Shown here: piece after piece, positions 44,683-54,500 of the stretch | Layout: each line of letters opens with the position of its first letter | Position numbering within the stretch: position 1 is the first letter of the stretch | Assembly: GCA_002392915.1 (NCBI GenBank) | Contig: DGHQ01000044.1 | Span: 88,653-152,652 of the forward strand | DNA length: 64,000 bases | Reading direction: 5' to 3' | Source of the DNA: Bacteroidales bacterium UBA3844 | GTDB lineage: Bacteria; Bacteroidota; Bacteroidia; Bacteroidales; Paludibacteraceae | Notes under the pieces: model-generated | The model's database searches: none | What the model was told of the DNA's origin: nothing | The model's input: the letters and a program-made list of their open reading frames with translations, nothing else | Made by a program: the position numbers and the translations under genes

Positions 44683-46443
44683 TTATTCTATATACTCTCC
44701 CGTCATCGCTTTTTTCTGAAGCGCGCTCGAAGGTTTGATTTTCATTTTCTCACAAGCTACAAGAGCCTTGTTCCATTCTTCACGAGCCTTCTCCACATTT
44801 CCCGTCTTGTAAAGAATATCACCATAATGCTCCAACAGCTCCGCATTGTCATTGCTTATTTTTGCCAATGCCTGTTCTATATAAAGAAGAGCCATCTGAT
44901 AATCACCTTTCTTGAAATAGACCCATGCATAAGTGTCGAGGAAAACAGCGCTGTTAGGATCAACACTTACAGTCTTGCCGCTCATTCTTTCAGCCTTATC
45001 CAAATCTATTCCTTTCACCGCAAGCATATAGGCATAATTATTAAGCACAGACACTGCATTGGGATTCAAAGCAAGAGCCTCTTCGTATACACTCATTGCC
45101 TTGGTGGTATCGCCCATTGCCATGTTAATGTCTCCTATCTCACCAAGAATACCAGATGCGAGATAGATATCCGTAGGTTTTGCTATTTCCGCAGCTTTAC
45201 GCAAATATGGTTCTCCTTTAACAGAATCTCCTTTTATATAATAAAGTCTACCCAAACGATATGCGAAATCACTGTTGTTAGGGAAATAGCTTGCTGCTTT
45301 CTTAAGTTTCTCTTCTGCCTCTGGAAGATTATTGTCGACGGCGTATTTAATGATTAATGTGTTCCACATATCCTCCTGATACGGATCTGCCTCCAGACTT
45401 TTTTCAATCAAATCGTAAGCTTCTTCAGTACGGCCGTTGCTTGAAAGAAAATCAACTAGCAATGCGTAAGTCGACGATTCATGAGGATACATATTTATCA
45501 TTTTACGCAAACGAGTCTCTGTCACCAAATAGCGTGACGTGCTGTCAAGCCACAGGGTTGCCGGAACTGCCATTTTCTGTTCATACTCGATATCACGACT
45601 CTCCAAAACTGGATCAAGATAGTATTTGTCGACTTTCTTAAGATCACGTTTTTTTGCGATGTAGTACATACACATCTCATATCGCAACACACCGCTATCC
45701 GGCATCTTCTTCAACCCCTTCTTCAATGTTTTTTCCGCATTTCTTACATCACCTAAATAAGAATATGCATCGGCTTTAGCAGTAATATATTGAGGCTCAG
45801 CAGGATAAGCAGCTATCAATTTATCATACTCCGCCATCGCCTTTTTTTTGTCATGAAAACCAGAAATCCAATTCGCAAACTTATATTTTGTGATATCTAA
45901 CGACATTCCAACCTGTTTTTCCAATTCATCCAAAGTGGCAAGAGCCTCTTTTGCCTGACGATTCTCAGCATAAAGAGAAGCAAGCGTCATCAGATAATAG
46001 TTTTTATCTGGACGCAACGCATGAATTTTCTCCGCATAATGAATAGCCTTTGGCAAATCCTTAATCTCATAAGAAAGATTCATAGCCATATCAATATACG
46101 AAGATTCTGTAGAGTCAAGACTTATTGCCGTCTCTATCTCCTTCATTGCGTCAGGAAGACGGTTGTAAGTTACATTGACACGAGCTTTCTCAAAATGGAT
46201 CTGGGGATTCATCGGATAAATATCCTCACATTTGGCAAGACAATAAAGCACACTGTCATATTTCTGAAGTTGCTTATAACGCAATGCCTCATAAAAGTAG
46301 TAGTTGAAAGCCGCGTCTGGACTCTTTTGGCTAAACTCCAACGTCGATTCTGTCTGCTTTAGATCCTGTACAGAATGCTTGATTGCAGATGCAGAGAACA
46401 TCGAAAACAAAAGAGCAGATATGATAAATAAGTTCTTCTTCAT
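44683..46443 (-). CDS. Exported tetratricopeptide-repeat protein
   Basis: A 586-residue protein with a signal peptide (about 1-20) followed almost entirely by TPR helices; well-formed repeats include PDAMKEIETAISLDS, GRTEEAYDLIEKSLEADPYQEDM, DTTKAMSVYEEALALNPNAVSVLNNYAYML and GNVEKAREEWNKAL. TPR arrays of this size serve as scaffolds for envelope complexes. The gene is 17 bp after dut and 6 bp before the DUF4292 lipoprotein gene; this order recurs in Bacteroidetes and suggests the TPR and DUF4292 proteins work together at the outer membrane. Confidence 0.87.
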   Translation of the reverse strand: MKKNLFIISALLFSMFSASAIKHSVQDLKQTESTLEFSQKSPDAAFNYYFYEALRYKQLQKYDSVLYCLAKCEDIYPMNPQIHFEKARVNVTYNRLPDAMKEIETAISLDSTESSYIDMAMNLSYEIKDLPKAIHYAEKIHALRPDKNYYLMTLASLYAENRQAKEALATLDELEKQVGMSLDITKYKFANWISGFHDKKKAMAEYDKLIAAYPAEPQYITAKADAYSYLGDVRNAEKTLKKGLKKMPDSGVLRYEMCMYYIAKKRDLKKVDKYYLDPVLESRDIEYEQKMAVPATLWLDSTSRYLVTETRLRKMINMYPHESSTYALLVDFLSSNGRTEEAYDLIEKSLEADPYQEDMWNTLIIKYAVDNNLPEAEEKLKKAASYFPNNSDFAYRLGRLYYIKGDSVKGEPYLRKAAEIAKPTDIYLASGILGEIGDINMAMGDTTKAMSVYEEALALNPNAVSVLNNYAYMLAVKGIDLDKAERMSGKTVSVDPNSAVFLDTYAWVYFKKGDYQMALLYIEQALAKISNDNAELLEHYGDILYKTGNVEKAREEWNKALVACEKMKIKPSSALQKKAMTGEYIE

Positions 46444-46460
46444 TTCGTTTGTCTGAATTA

Positions 46461-46901
46461 TTAAACACCAGTATGACCGAAACCACCGTCTCCTCTCTCC
46501 GTCTCGGAAAGATCACTCACTTCCTTCCACGAAACTGTTTCGTATCTAGCCACCACCATCTGACAGATTCTGTCACCATCATTGACTGTGAAATCAACAT
46601 CTGAATGATTGATCAAAATCACTCCAATCTCTCCACGATAGTCGGAGTCGATTGTACCTGGGCTATTGAGTACAGTGATACCATGTTTAAGAGCCAAGCC
46701 ACTTCTTGGTCGTACTTGGGCTTCAAAACCCACCGGAAGGGCTATAGATATACCCGTAGGAATCAAATGTCGTTCTCCAGGAGCAATCACAACAGGTGCT
46801 GAAATAGAGGCACACAAATCAAAACCAGCAGAACCAGCTGTGGCATACTTAGGTAATTCTCTGTTGGAATTGCCAACTCTCTTAATCTCAACTTCTACCA
46901 T
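46461..46901 (-). CDS. dut: dUTP diphosphatase
   Basis: A 146-residue trimeric dUTPase, which turns dUTP into dUMP to keep uracil out of DNA. All five motifs are present: AGFDLCA (about 24-30), [12 protein letters not shown] (about 66-77), [14 protein letters not shown] (about 81-94), [13 protein letters not shown] and the C-terminal [11 protein letters not shown] with the glycine-rich loop. Length is standard. It is the first gene of the seven-gene minus-strand run that ends after aroA. Confidence 0.97.
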   Translation of the reverse strand: MVEVEIKRVGNSNRELPKYATAGSAGFDLCASISAPVVIAPGERHLIPTGISIALPVGFEAQVRPRSGLALKHGITVLNSPGTIDSDYRGEIGVILINHSDVDFTVNDGDRICQMVVARYETVSWKEVSDLSETERGDGGFGHTGV

Positions 46902-47189
46902 ATTGTGCTATTAAACGATGTTTGGAAAGCGAATATAACATTTTTTTCCGTTATAATATATGAATAGAATCTAATTTTTGAATTGAAACAAAAACAGTTG
47001 AGAAACAAACTTTGTGTAAAATTTCAGAATAGGCGATTTCATCGGATTTTTTTATTACAGAAGAGCTAACAGTTTCTTTATAAGCAAAAGGAAGACGGTA
47101 CACATATCAAATTGAGCACCGCCTCCTTCTTTAGTTGATAATAATAAAGATAACACTTTTAAGTTTGTCAAAAAAATCCTTTCATGCTC
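46902..47189. other. Intergenic region with dut promoter and glycosidase terminator
   Basis: No gene is seen. On the minus strand TATATTCG (46930-46937), one base off TAnnTTTG, may be the -7 box of dut, 29 bp before its ATG. A terminator for the glycoside hydrolase gene lies at 47088-47132. The rest is AT-rich and featureless. Confidence 0.4.
47088..47132 (-). terminator. Terminator of the glycoside hydrolase gene
   Basis: AAGGAAGACGGT (from about 47089) and ACCGCCTCCTT (from 47118) form an imperfect stem with an 18-nt loop; on the minus strand it is followed by TTTTGCTTAT. Confidence 0.5.
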
Positions 47190-49148
47190 TTAATCGACAA
47201 TTACCTTCAGAACTTTCTTTGAAGACTTTAGGATATATGTGCCGCTGGCAAAACCTTTCTCCTTTAGCTTATTAGAAATATCCACCTGACTTGATGTGAT
47301 TTCACCATATTTTCTACCTGTAGAATCATAGATCTCGAATGTTTGGGGTTCGCTGGCATCTATAAGATCAACAGATGTAGGATCATACTCTACAAACACG
47401 AACTTATCAATATTAATCCAGTCGCCCACAACATTCATACGTAATGTATGCTCTCCTTGAGGCAACTTTGCCAATGTGCGAGTCTTTGTTTCTAGATAGC
47501 TCTCCCAATCATTGTCGTTAGGAGCAGTTTGCAGCATTTCTGTGATATTCTCTCCATCAAGCTGAAGCTGTATCCCCGACTGCTCACCACCTGTAGATAA
47601 TATAGCCGTGATATCGTAGTAAGCTTCCTTCTCAACATTGACAGAATAGTCGAGCCACTCCTCTTTCTGAGCATAGCCGACAGCATACTCGTTCGGTTTA
47701 TCTTTGATAGTATATACGTCTACTCCCGTCTCCAAACGATATCCTTCACCACGGTTCTGCTTGTCCATATCATAATAAGCTACACCTGCACTTCCGTTAT
47801 CAAAATACTCAGCCTCGATTGTTCCCGGAATGGAAAGAGCTTTACCCAAGAATGGAGATCTTGGGACAACCTCTCCCGGAGTGATATAAAGACGGTACGC
47901 ATAGAGTATGCTTGTGACATTTACAGGGACGATAATCTTTCCATTGTTGACAGTGTAAATGTCTGTGGCAAGGGTTTGCGGACCAACCACAGCCTTGTCC
48001 TTATTCTCCCACGTAACAACCTCAGTTGTCACCTCAACCTCACTTCCCATCCATTCTGGAATACCTTCGATAGCAACGTCGACTAAACCTGTATTATTTC
48101 CACCCAAGACAATGCTTGCCTCACGCATCTTCTTGTTGACTGCGGCAAAACCATCCAATCCTTCGCTTTTATCATTTGGTGGAGTGACGGAAGCCATATA
48201 TCCTTCCATGTCACCGTACCATTTATATAGGTGCCAGCCACCTCCCTTTTCATTGTTGGCTGTGAGAATACTTCCTAATCTTCCCGGATATTGAGTAAAC
48301 CACCAAGATATTGTCGCACTCTCAATTTTGTAACGTTCAAATTTCGCAATAAATGGCACGGAGTAACCGGGACAACCTTCATATTTCTGCAACTCAGCAT
48401 TTGAGCCCGCGCAATACTCATTCACACAGATAGGATAATCAGGCAAACCAAACTCTTTTTCAAGTTTTCTCACATTTTCCACAGCTCCTGGCAATCCTCC
48501 ACTACCCCATTGATGCCAACATACAATATCAGGCAAACAATTGTTTTCCTTACAGAACTTGAAGAATTTTCTCATTCTCTCCTCAGTATAATACGCGATT
48601 GCAGGCCCTACGATAGGCATATCCGGATCAAGTCTGCGCAACAATTCATAAGTAGGCTTCCACACTGTGGAGTGGAAGTCTCCATTGGAATCATTCCACG
48701 TGCCATAAGGTTCATTCCAAATCACATAACTGTGGAAATTGGTGAGTCCCGAAGCTTTCTTTCTGTTGACACACTCCTCAACCTGTTTAAGCCAAGAATC
48801 CAGACCCGGCCACTTGTAAGGCCAGTTGGGAAGGATGTCAGGAAGAGTGATTTGGACCTTTGCGTCTGTGCCTTTCAATCGTTCCGCCACCTTGATGGCA
48901 TCACCATACGGATGCTGATTTCCATAGCCACCCGCACCAGGTTGGCAGAACATCCTACATTTCAACGGTCCGATCATAGCATTGATGTCGACGGGATACT
49001 GTTCCGTCACACCATAGAGAGCACCGGAGGCACAATGGGTAACCTGTCGAATACTGTCTGAGAGATTCACCTTCAAGTTGAAATCAGCCGCAAACGACGT
49101 AATCCCACTGCATACCAATGCAATAGAAGTAAAAAGTCCAGTTTTCAT
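47190..49148 (-). CDS. Secreted clan-A glycoside hydrolase with CBM6 and T9SS-type tail
   Basis: A 652-residue secreted enzyme. Signal peptide about 1-20; TIM-barrel region about 25-400 of GH39-like/clan A type, with the acid/base Glu in VIWNEPYGTWND (about residue 145) and the nucleophile Glu in CVNEYC (about 243). A CBM6-like carbohydrate-binding module spans about 435-565 (TIEAEYFDNGSAGVAYYD, then WLDYSVNVEKEAYYDI). The last 50 residues (FEIYDSTGRKYGEI ... ASGTYILK) resemble a type IX secretion sorting domain. The sugar target is unclear; xylan, agarose-like or mixed-linkage glycans are possible. No SusC/SusD pair is next to it. Confidence 0.8.
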   Translation of the reverse strand: MKTGLFTSIALVCSGITSFAADFNLKVNLSDSIRQVTHCASGALYGVTEQYPVDINAMIGPLKCRMFCQPGAGGYGNQHPYGDAIKVAERLKGTDAKVQITLPDILPNWPYKWPGLDSWLKQVEECVNRKKASGLTNFHSYVIWNEPYGTWNDSNGDFHSTVWKPTYELLRRLDPDMPIVGPAIAYYTEERMRKFFKFCKENNCLPDIVCWHQWGSGGLPGAVENVRKLEKEFGLPDYPICVNEYCAGSNAELQKYEGCPGYSVPFIAKFERYKIESATISWWFTQYPGRLGSILTANNEKGGGWHLYKWYGDMEGYMASVTPPNDKSEGLDGFAAVNKKMREASIVLGGNNTGLVDVAIEGIPEWMGSEVEVTTEVVTWENKDKAVVGPQTLATDIYTVNNGKIIVPVNVTSILYAYRLYITPGEVVPRSPFLGKALSIPGTIEAEYFDNGSAGVAYYDMDKQNRGEGYRLETGVDVYTIKDKPNEYAVGYAQKEEWLDYSVNVEKEAYYDITAILSTGGEQSGIQLQLDGENITEMLQTAPNDNDWESYLETKTRTLAKLPQGEHTLRMNVVGDWINIDKFVFVEYDPTSVDLIDASEPQTFEIYDSTGRKYGEITSSQVDISNKLKEKGFASGTYILKSSKKVLKVIVD

Positions 49149-49176
49149 GCTTTTTGTATTAGATTATAAGATACAT

Positions 49177-49206
49177 CAAAAATAGACAAAAGAATCATCA
49201 CACAAG
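49177..49206 (-). promoter_or_regulatory. Predicted promoter of the glycoside hydrolase gene
   Basis: On the minus strand CTTG (49203-49206), 18 bp, TATTTTTG (49177-49184), with the ATG 29 bp further at 49148. Confidence 0.5.
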
Positions 49207-49435
49207 GTGGAGAAAAATCTCAAACAGGAAAGACAAATGTTTTGTGTAGTGATAAAAGGATTTTTGTTAAGAACAAATCTTATCAAAAGCCCCAAACAGA
49301 CCGTGAAAAATCTCTTGTCGTGTCAGACAAAAGAAAATATAGCAATATAGATGCCACATTTGCAAGAAAAGCGACACCCCATGCCTTTAGTTTGTAATGT
49401 TTATATGCAGCGACCGTAAAAAATTATTCAACGTC

Positions 49436-49580
49436 AATTCGACAAATTGTAATCTGTAAATTCAAAATAACGAACAATCACATAAAAAGAAAGGCTTTTT
49501 CCCATTTTATGACTGAATCCTTACCTCTCTTTCTCATAAAAGGCATAGTCTTTCTCCGTTAACTTTGTGTCTGTGTAGTT
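49436..49580 (-). repeat. Dispersed intergenic repeat, type A, copy 2
   Basis: On the minus strand it begins ACACAGACACAAAGTTAACGGAG and continues CTATGCCTTTTATGAG, matching 15-62 closely, and ends in a block with CAGATTACAATT. Its orientation relative to the neighbouring double-hairpin repeat is opposite to that of copy 1. Confidence 0.55.
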
Positions 49581-49594
49581 TTTTTAAATTCTGT

Positions 49595-49655
49595 GTGCTC
49601 GCCTTCGGCTCGCACTGTGGAAGGGGTTAAGGCGTTCCGCCCTTAACAATCCTTA
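49595..49655 (+). repeat. Double-hairpin intergenic repeat, copy 4 (short form)
   Basis: First hairpin GTGC-tc-GCC-ttc-GGC-tc-GCAC (49595-49615); second hairpin GTTAAGGCG-ttc-CGCCCTTAAC (about 49626-49647), followed by AATCCTTA. Closest to copy 3. Confidence 0.8.
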
Positions 49656-49718
49656 TTTTCTCCCACTATTATTTTCGTCAAATTGACGTTATATAGCCAT
49701 AGAATAAATTAAAACAAA

Positions 49719-49746
49719 AAAGAGACGCAATTGCTCACGTCTCTTT
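49719..49746 (-). terminator. Terminator of the giant-protein/OmpA unit
   Basis: AAAGAGACG (49719-49727) pairs perfectly with CGTCTCTTT (49738-49746) across a 10-nt loop; on the minus strand it runs into TTTTTGTTTTAAT. Confidence 0.8.
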
Positions 49747-49767
49747 CTGTATATAAAATTCATTCCA

Positions 49768-51483
49768 TTACTGGTCAAACTCAACCTTGAATTCAATTCT
49801 GTTGTTAAGCTTTCTTCCGTTCAACGTCTTATTGTCACCAATTGGTTGTGTTCCGCCATGACCAAAGCTCTTCAAACGAGAAGGATAGATTCCGCGTTCA
49901 ACCATATAGTCGACAATCGCCATAGCTCTACGCTTAGAAATCTTAAGGTTGACTGCCATACTACCAGTTGAATCAGTATGTCCGTTTACAACCAATCTAT
50001 AGTTAGGATACTCTCTCATGATTGAGATGATCTTGTCGATATAGTGGCAAGTTGATCGTACCAAATTAGCCGTTCCTGGCTCAAACTGGATTCCGTACTC
50101 TGCATTCTTGAATGCCTTTCTCGCTCTCTCAGAAACCTCCGGACATCCTTGGTTAGCCTCGACTCCAGGGATAGTAGGACACTTATCCAAATAATCTGGA
50201 ATACCATCGCCATCTGTATCGAATGGACATCCATCTTGATCAACCTTAACCCCTTCAGGAGTGTTAGGACACTTATCAAGATGATCCGCCACACCGTCGC
50301 CATCGGCATCGAATGGACATCCATGATTATCTACTGGAGTGTTCTTAGGAGTATAAGGACATTGGTCAATATGGTCAGGTACACCGTCGCTATCTGTATC
50401 TAGTGGGCATCCACATGTATCGACCACAACACCCTTAGGAGTATCACCACACCTGTCAAGATAGTCATATACACCGTCACCATCTGTATCTAGTGGACAT
50501 CCGCATGTATCAACTGGCAAACCAGCTGGGGTGTTAGGACAATTATCATATATATCTATCACACCATCCCTATCCATATCCTTTAAACGAGGACAAGGAA
50601 TCTTGAGTCCTAATCTAAACCCCACAGAAAAAGGAGAGACCTTCTCTACTGCATCCGACGACAAAACTCCATTATATTCCACATTATTTATCAAAGCCTT
50701 ATCTTTCTTGCCGATATTTGTAAAACCATAATCAGCATAAAGGCCATAGAACAAATGGATCCTTCCAACTTTGTGCACTAAATTTAGATCAAGATATCCA
50801 CTTGCTGCCACCAACTTAGTATCAGATTCATCTGAAGCATGTGTCTCAGATGTCGTAACACCATAGTCAGGAAGGGAGTTATAATCTACATTAAATGAAT
50901 TTATACGAACCGATGTCGTTGTTTTTCCAGCAGTAACCTCATAAGTTGATTTCAGAGGATACGATAACTTAACACCTACACCAGCAAGAAAAGTTGCTTT
51001 TTCTCCTAATGGAGCACGGAATATAACACCTATCGGAGTCTCCAAAGCAAAAACGCTCTGAGTTTCTGTCCAACCTGAAAATTTAGTAGTACATTCACCC
51101 TCCTTATTCGTCTTTTTACCATTATAATCCATTACTGGTACCTGTATCGTTGTCATATATTCTGAATTGTCTTCAAAATTGACAATCGAATTAAGCTTTG
51201 AGCCTCCAAGACCAAAAGAGATACCACAAACACGGGAGAAGAAAATATTGTAGTCTATATTAAATCTTCCTCCTTTACCCATTTCAGAACTACCATAAGG
51301 GAAATCATACAACAAAGTACTTATTCCTCCACCTGCTGAAAGACTCAAAAATTTGTTCTGCTCCATAATAGGTGGATATGTCACTTTGGCTTTTGCCTTT
51401 GGAGTATTATCATTAGGCGTTTCCTGTGCCATCAAGCCCAATACAGAGAGCAATGCAACAATAGAAAGAATATAGCGTTTCAT
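49768..51483 (-). CDS. OmpA-family outer-membrane protein with TSP3 calcium repeats
   Basis: A 571-residue outer-membrane protein. Signal peptide about 1-19; an N-terminal beta-barrel-like region (about 40-300); five thrombospondin type 3 units (about 302-440, DxDxDGVxDxxDxC, each able to bind calcium); and an OmpA peptidoglycan-binding domain (about 455-571) with the NGHTDSTGSMAVNLKISKRR motif. Such proteins link the outer membrane to the cell wall across a stiff calcium-bound spacer. It lies 59 bp after the giant repeat-protein gene on the same strand and shares its terminator, suggesting it anchors or helps display that protein. Confidence 0.9.
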   Translation of the reverse strand: MKRYILSIVALLSVLGLMAQETPNDNTPKAKAKVTYPPIMEQNKFLSLSAGGGISTLLYDFPYGSSEMGKGGRFNIDYNIFFSRVCGISFGLGGSKLNSIVNFEDNSEYMTTIQVPVMDYNGKKTNKEGECTTKFSGWTETQSVFALETPIGVIFRAPLGEKATFLAGVGVKLSYPLKSTYEVTAGKTTTSVRINSFNVDYNSLPDYGVTTSETHASDESDTKLVAASGYLDLNLVHKVGRIHLFYGLYADYGFTNIGKKDKALINNVEYNGVLSSDAVEKVSPFSVGFRLGLKIPCPRLKDMDRDGVIDIYDNCPNTPAGLPVDTCGCPLDTDGDGVYDYLDRCGDTPKGVVVDTCGCPLDTDSDGVPDHIDQCPYTPKNTPVDNHGCPFDADGDGVADHLDKCPNTPEGVKVDQDGCPFDTDGDGIPDYLDKCPTIPGVEANQGCPEVSERARKAFKNAEYGIQFEPGTANLVRSTCHYIDKIISIMREYPNYRLVVNGHTDSTGSMAVNLKISKRRAMAIVDYMVERGIYPSRLKSFGHGGTQPIGDNKTLNGRKLNNRIEFKVEFDQ

Positions 51484-51542
51484 TTACTTGAAATTTTCGA
51501 GTTATACCAACTGTCTCATCATATTTAAAGACAATCTTTTTA

Positions 51543-54500
51543 TTATTTTACTAGGACCTTCACTGACTGATTAGAAAGTGGCTTTGACTTATCTGCTCCT
51601 TCCAATTTAACAATATAAATATTTGGTTTCAATTCAAAAGACATTGTTTGTTCTGCCTCAACTTTTTGAATTGGAGTACCATTAATTGAATAAACGACAA
51701 GATTAGTTCCAGCAGGGATGTCACCTACAACCTCAACCTCTAGTTTACCATTTTCTCCGAAAGCCTTAATCCAAAGTGGCTTGTCGGTATGGAAGAATGC
51801 AGGGCCAACAAAAATTTCTCCATTGACCTGACACATATAATATCCATCAAGACCTTTTTTCTCCTGATAATATTGTTTTGTGGCACCAGGTATCAACACT
51901 CCATCTTTATACCATTGATAAGTATTGAATACACCAGAAGCATTATCAACTGTAAGAACATCATCCCAAACAATATAAATATTTGATGCCGGATAGTTTA
52001 CTTTCAACTTGACAATCTGGCTTTTAACTAGTGTACCAGACATAAAGTTTACTGTGATATCATAAATGCCAGGCATTATGTTATCTGGTATATATACATC
52101 CAGTGAAGTTAGAGTATGATTCTCAATTGAAACTGTATCTGTATTTAACTCAGGGAAAGAATCACATGTAATCCAATATTTAAAGACATCTCCCGCTACT
52201 TTTACATCGAATACAGCCATATGTCCAGGTGTCGATTCCAATGACATATTCAAAGACTGAACTATTGGATCAACATAGAATATACTATTTTCAATCATGA
52301 ACGAATACAATTTAGGAGCTGTCGAAGTGTCAGACCAACAATAATTTTTTGTGTCTTTAAGGGCCGCTATAACAGTATAAATTCCTACCTCTGTTTGAAC
52401 ATTTCCGCTAACAGTAAATAAAGAATCCTCTGGAATATAAATATTGTACGTTTGAGGCTTTCCATTATACAAGAACGTACTCTGGTTGCTATTAGGGATA
52501 TTAACCATTCTAGGAGAGACATTCACTGTAAAACTCTTAGCCAATGCCGTACTATCAGAAGCCCAGAAATAACCAGAATTAGGAATAATCATTACCTCAT
52601 AACTACCTGCATTTAAAGCCTTATTATTAGTTACTGTATAAGCAAGGCTTAATGGTATCAATGTCAAAGAATCTCCTGTATATACTAAATCATTTGGAAT
52701 CGGAATAGACGGAATCATATTCTTCAAGATATAGAATGTAAGAACTTTATCCTCCACTGTACCATCTGCCCATAAGAAATTAGTAGTATCAACAAGTGAA
52801 ACCTTTCTGTAATATACACCTATATCAACAGCACCTCCTCCATTGCGTTCAACAATGTAATTTTCATTAGGTATAACTTCAAACAACTTGACATTTCCGT
52901 CGTAAACAAACGAATCTGTTTCCGCAGTTGGAAGATCAACCAAAGACTTACCTATCAAGAACTCGTAATATTTAGTTTCTGTCGTTGAGTCAGACCAAAT
53001 ATAATGAAGTGAATCACTCAATGCAATAGAGACATAATGTAATCCAGCACTAGTACGATGATGACCAGATACTACATAATAGTCAATAGTATCAGCTATA
53101 GGATAAGTAACATCCGAACCTGTAAATTTGAAGACACTGTCACTCTTTGCAGGAATATCCACAACAATTCTATTAATTTTGTAGACATAGCTCAAAGAAG
53201 AAGATGTGCTGTCAGACCAAATATAATTTGGTTGTAAGTTTACTGTAACATTGTAAACTCCAGGCTCCTTAGTCTGTGTTATTCCGTCGACTGTATATCC
53301 ATCAACATCTGGAATAACAACTCCGTGAATTGAATCATTGTAAGTATAGACGTTAGTTGATGGGAACTTAGGTTTCTCTATTACAAGAGGTTTGATCACC
53401 ACAGTATAAGTCTTCGGCTCAACAGTTTTATCTGACCATACATAACCTGCCTTCAATGTAACTACCACATCATAAGTACCAGCATTCGTCTGTATTCCAT
53501 TGCTTACGACATATGCCTTGCTTTCTGGCACAAACGAAATTTGGGCACCACTATAAACATATTCAGTAGGAATAACAGGGACATCAATCGTGCCATTTCC
53601 TATCATAAATGTAATCGTCTTATCAGTTACAGAACCATCAACCCAAGTATAGTTTAAAGTATCCTTCAATGTGACTGTCCTATCATAAACACCAACCTCT
53701 GACGCTGACGCATTCTTAGGAAGAACTTCATATCTGCTATTTTCAGTCACAGCAAAATATTTAGTCGTACCATCGTACGAGAATGAAGACTGTACTGCTT
53801 CCGGAAGATCTACTTTTGCTCTTGCGATATCAAAAATATACGTTTTAACCTCAGTTGTGGAATCAGACCACGTTGAATATGTAAAATCAGTTAAAAGCAC
53901 AGAGACCTCATAAGAACCAGCATAAGCCTGTACATTTCCAAGAACATTATAGTCAGGACTCTTTGCAATATTGTAAGTCTGACGCTTACCGTTGTAGACA
54001 AATTTGGTTGTGTCTGCAAAAGGAATAGAAATAAGTCTCTTATTGATTGAGAATACATATCCGACTCTTTCAAGAGTGCTGTCCGACCACATGTAATTAG
54101 GTAGCAAATCAAGTGTCACCTTGTACTTTCCTAATTCCATACCAGTAGTTTGACCTGAAATCTCGTAAGCATCATTTACAGGAACCTTAAAGTCGATTAT
54201 CTTTTTATTGTAAGTATACTCAAGCTGAAGAACTGGTTTTTCAACCATTATAGGCTTAATCACAACTATAAATGTGGTGTCTGTTAAACCATTAGGCAAA
54301 CGATATCCCTTATTTGGTGTCAAAACTACCTTATAAGTACCAACTTCTCTCTTGGCTCTATTAACGACTGTATATGCACCATCTTCTGGAACAAATATGA
54401 TAGTATCTCCAGTATATGTATACTCAAGTTTTACCTCAGGAATCTCAATAGTTCCATCTCCAATTACAAATACAATCGACTTATATTCAACAGTCTCATC

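Larger units (their letters stand above)
49149..49767. other. Long gene-free stretch with promoter, two repeats and a terminator
   Basis: No credible coding region. It holds the glycosidase promoter (about 49177-49206), a type A repeat on the minus strand (about 49436-49580), a short double-hairpin repeat (49595-49655) and the terminator of the OmpA-family gene (49719-49746). I see nothing I can name in 49207-49435. Confidence 0.6.
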
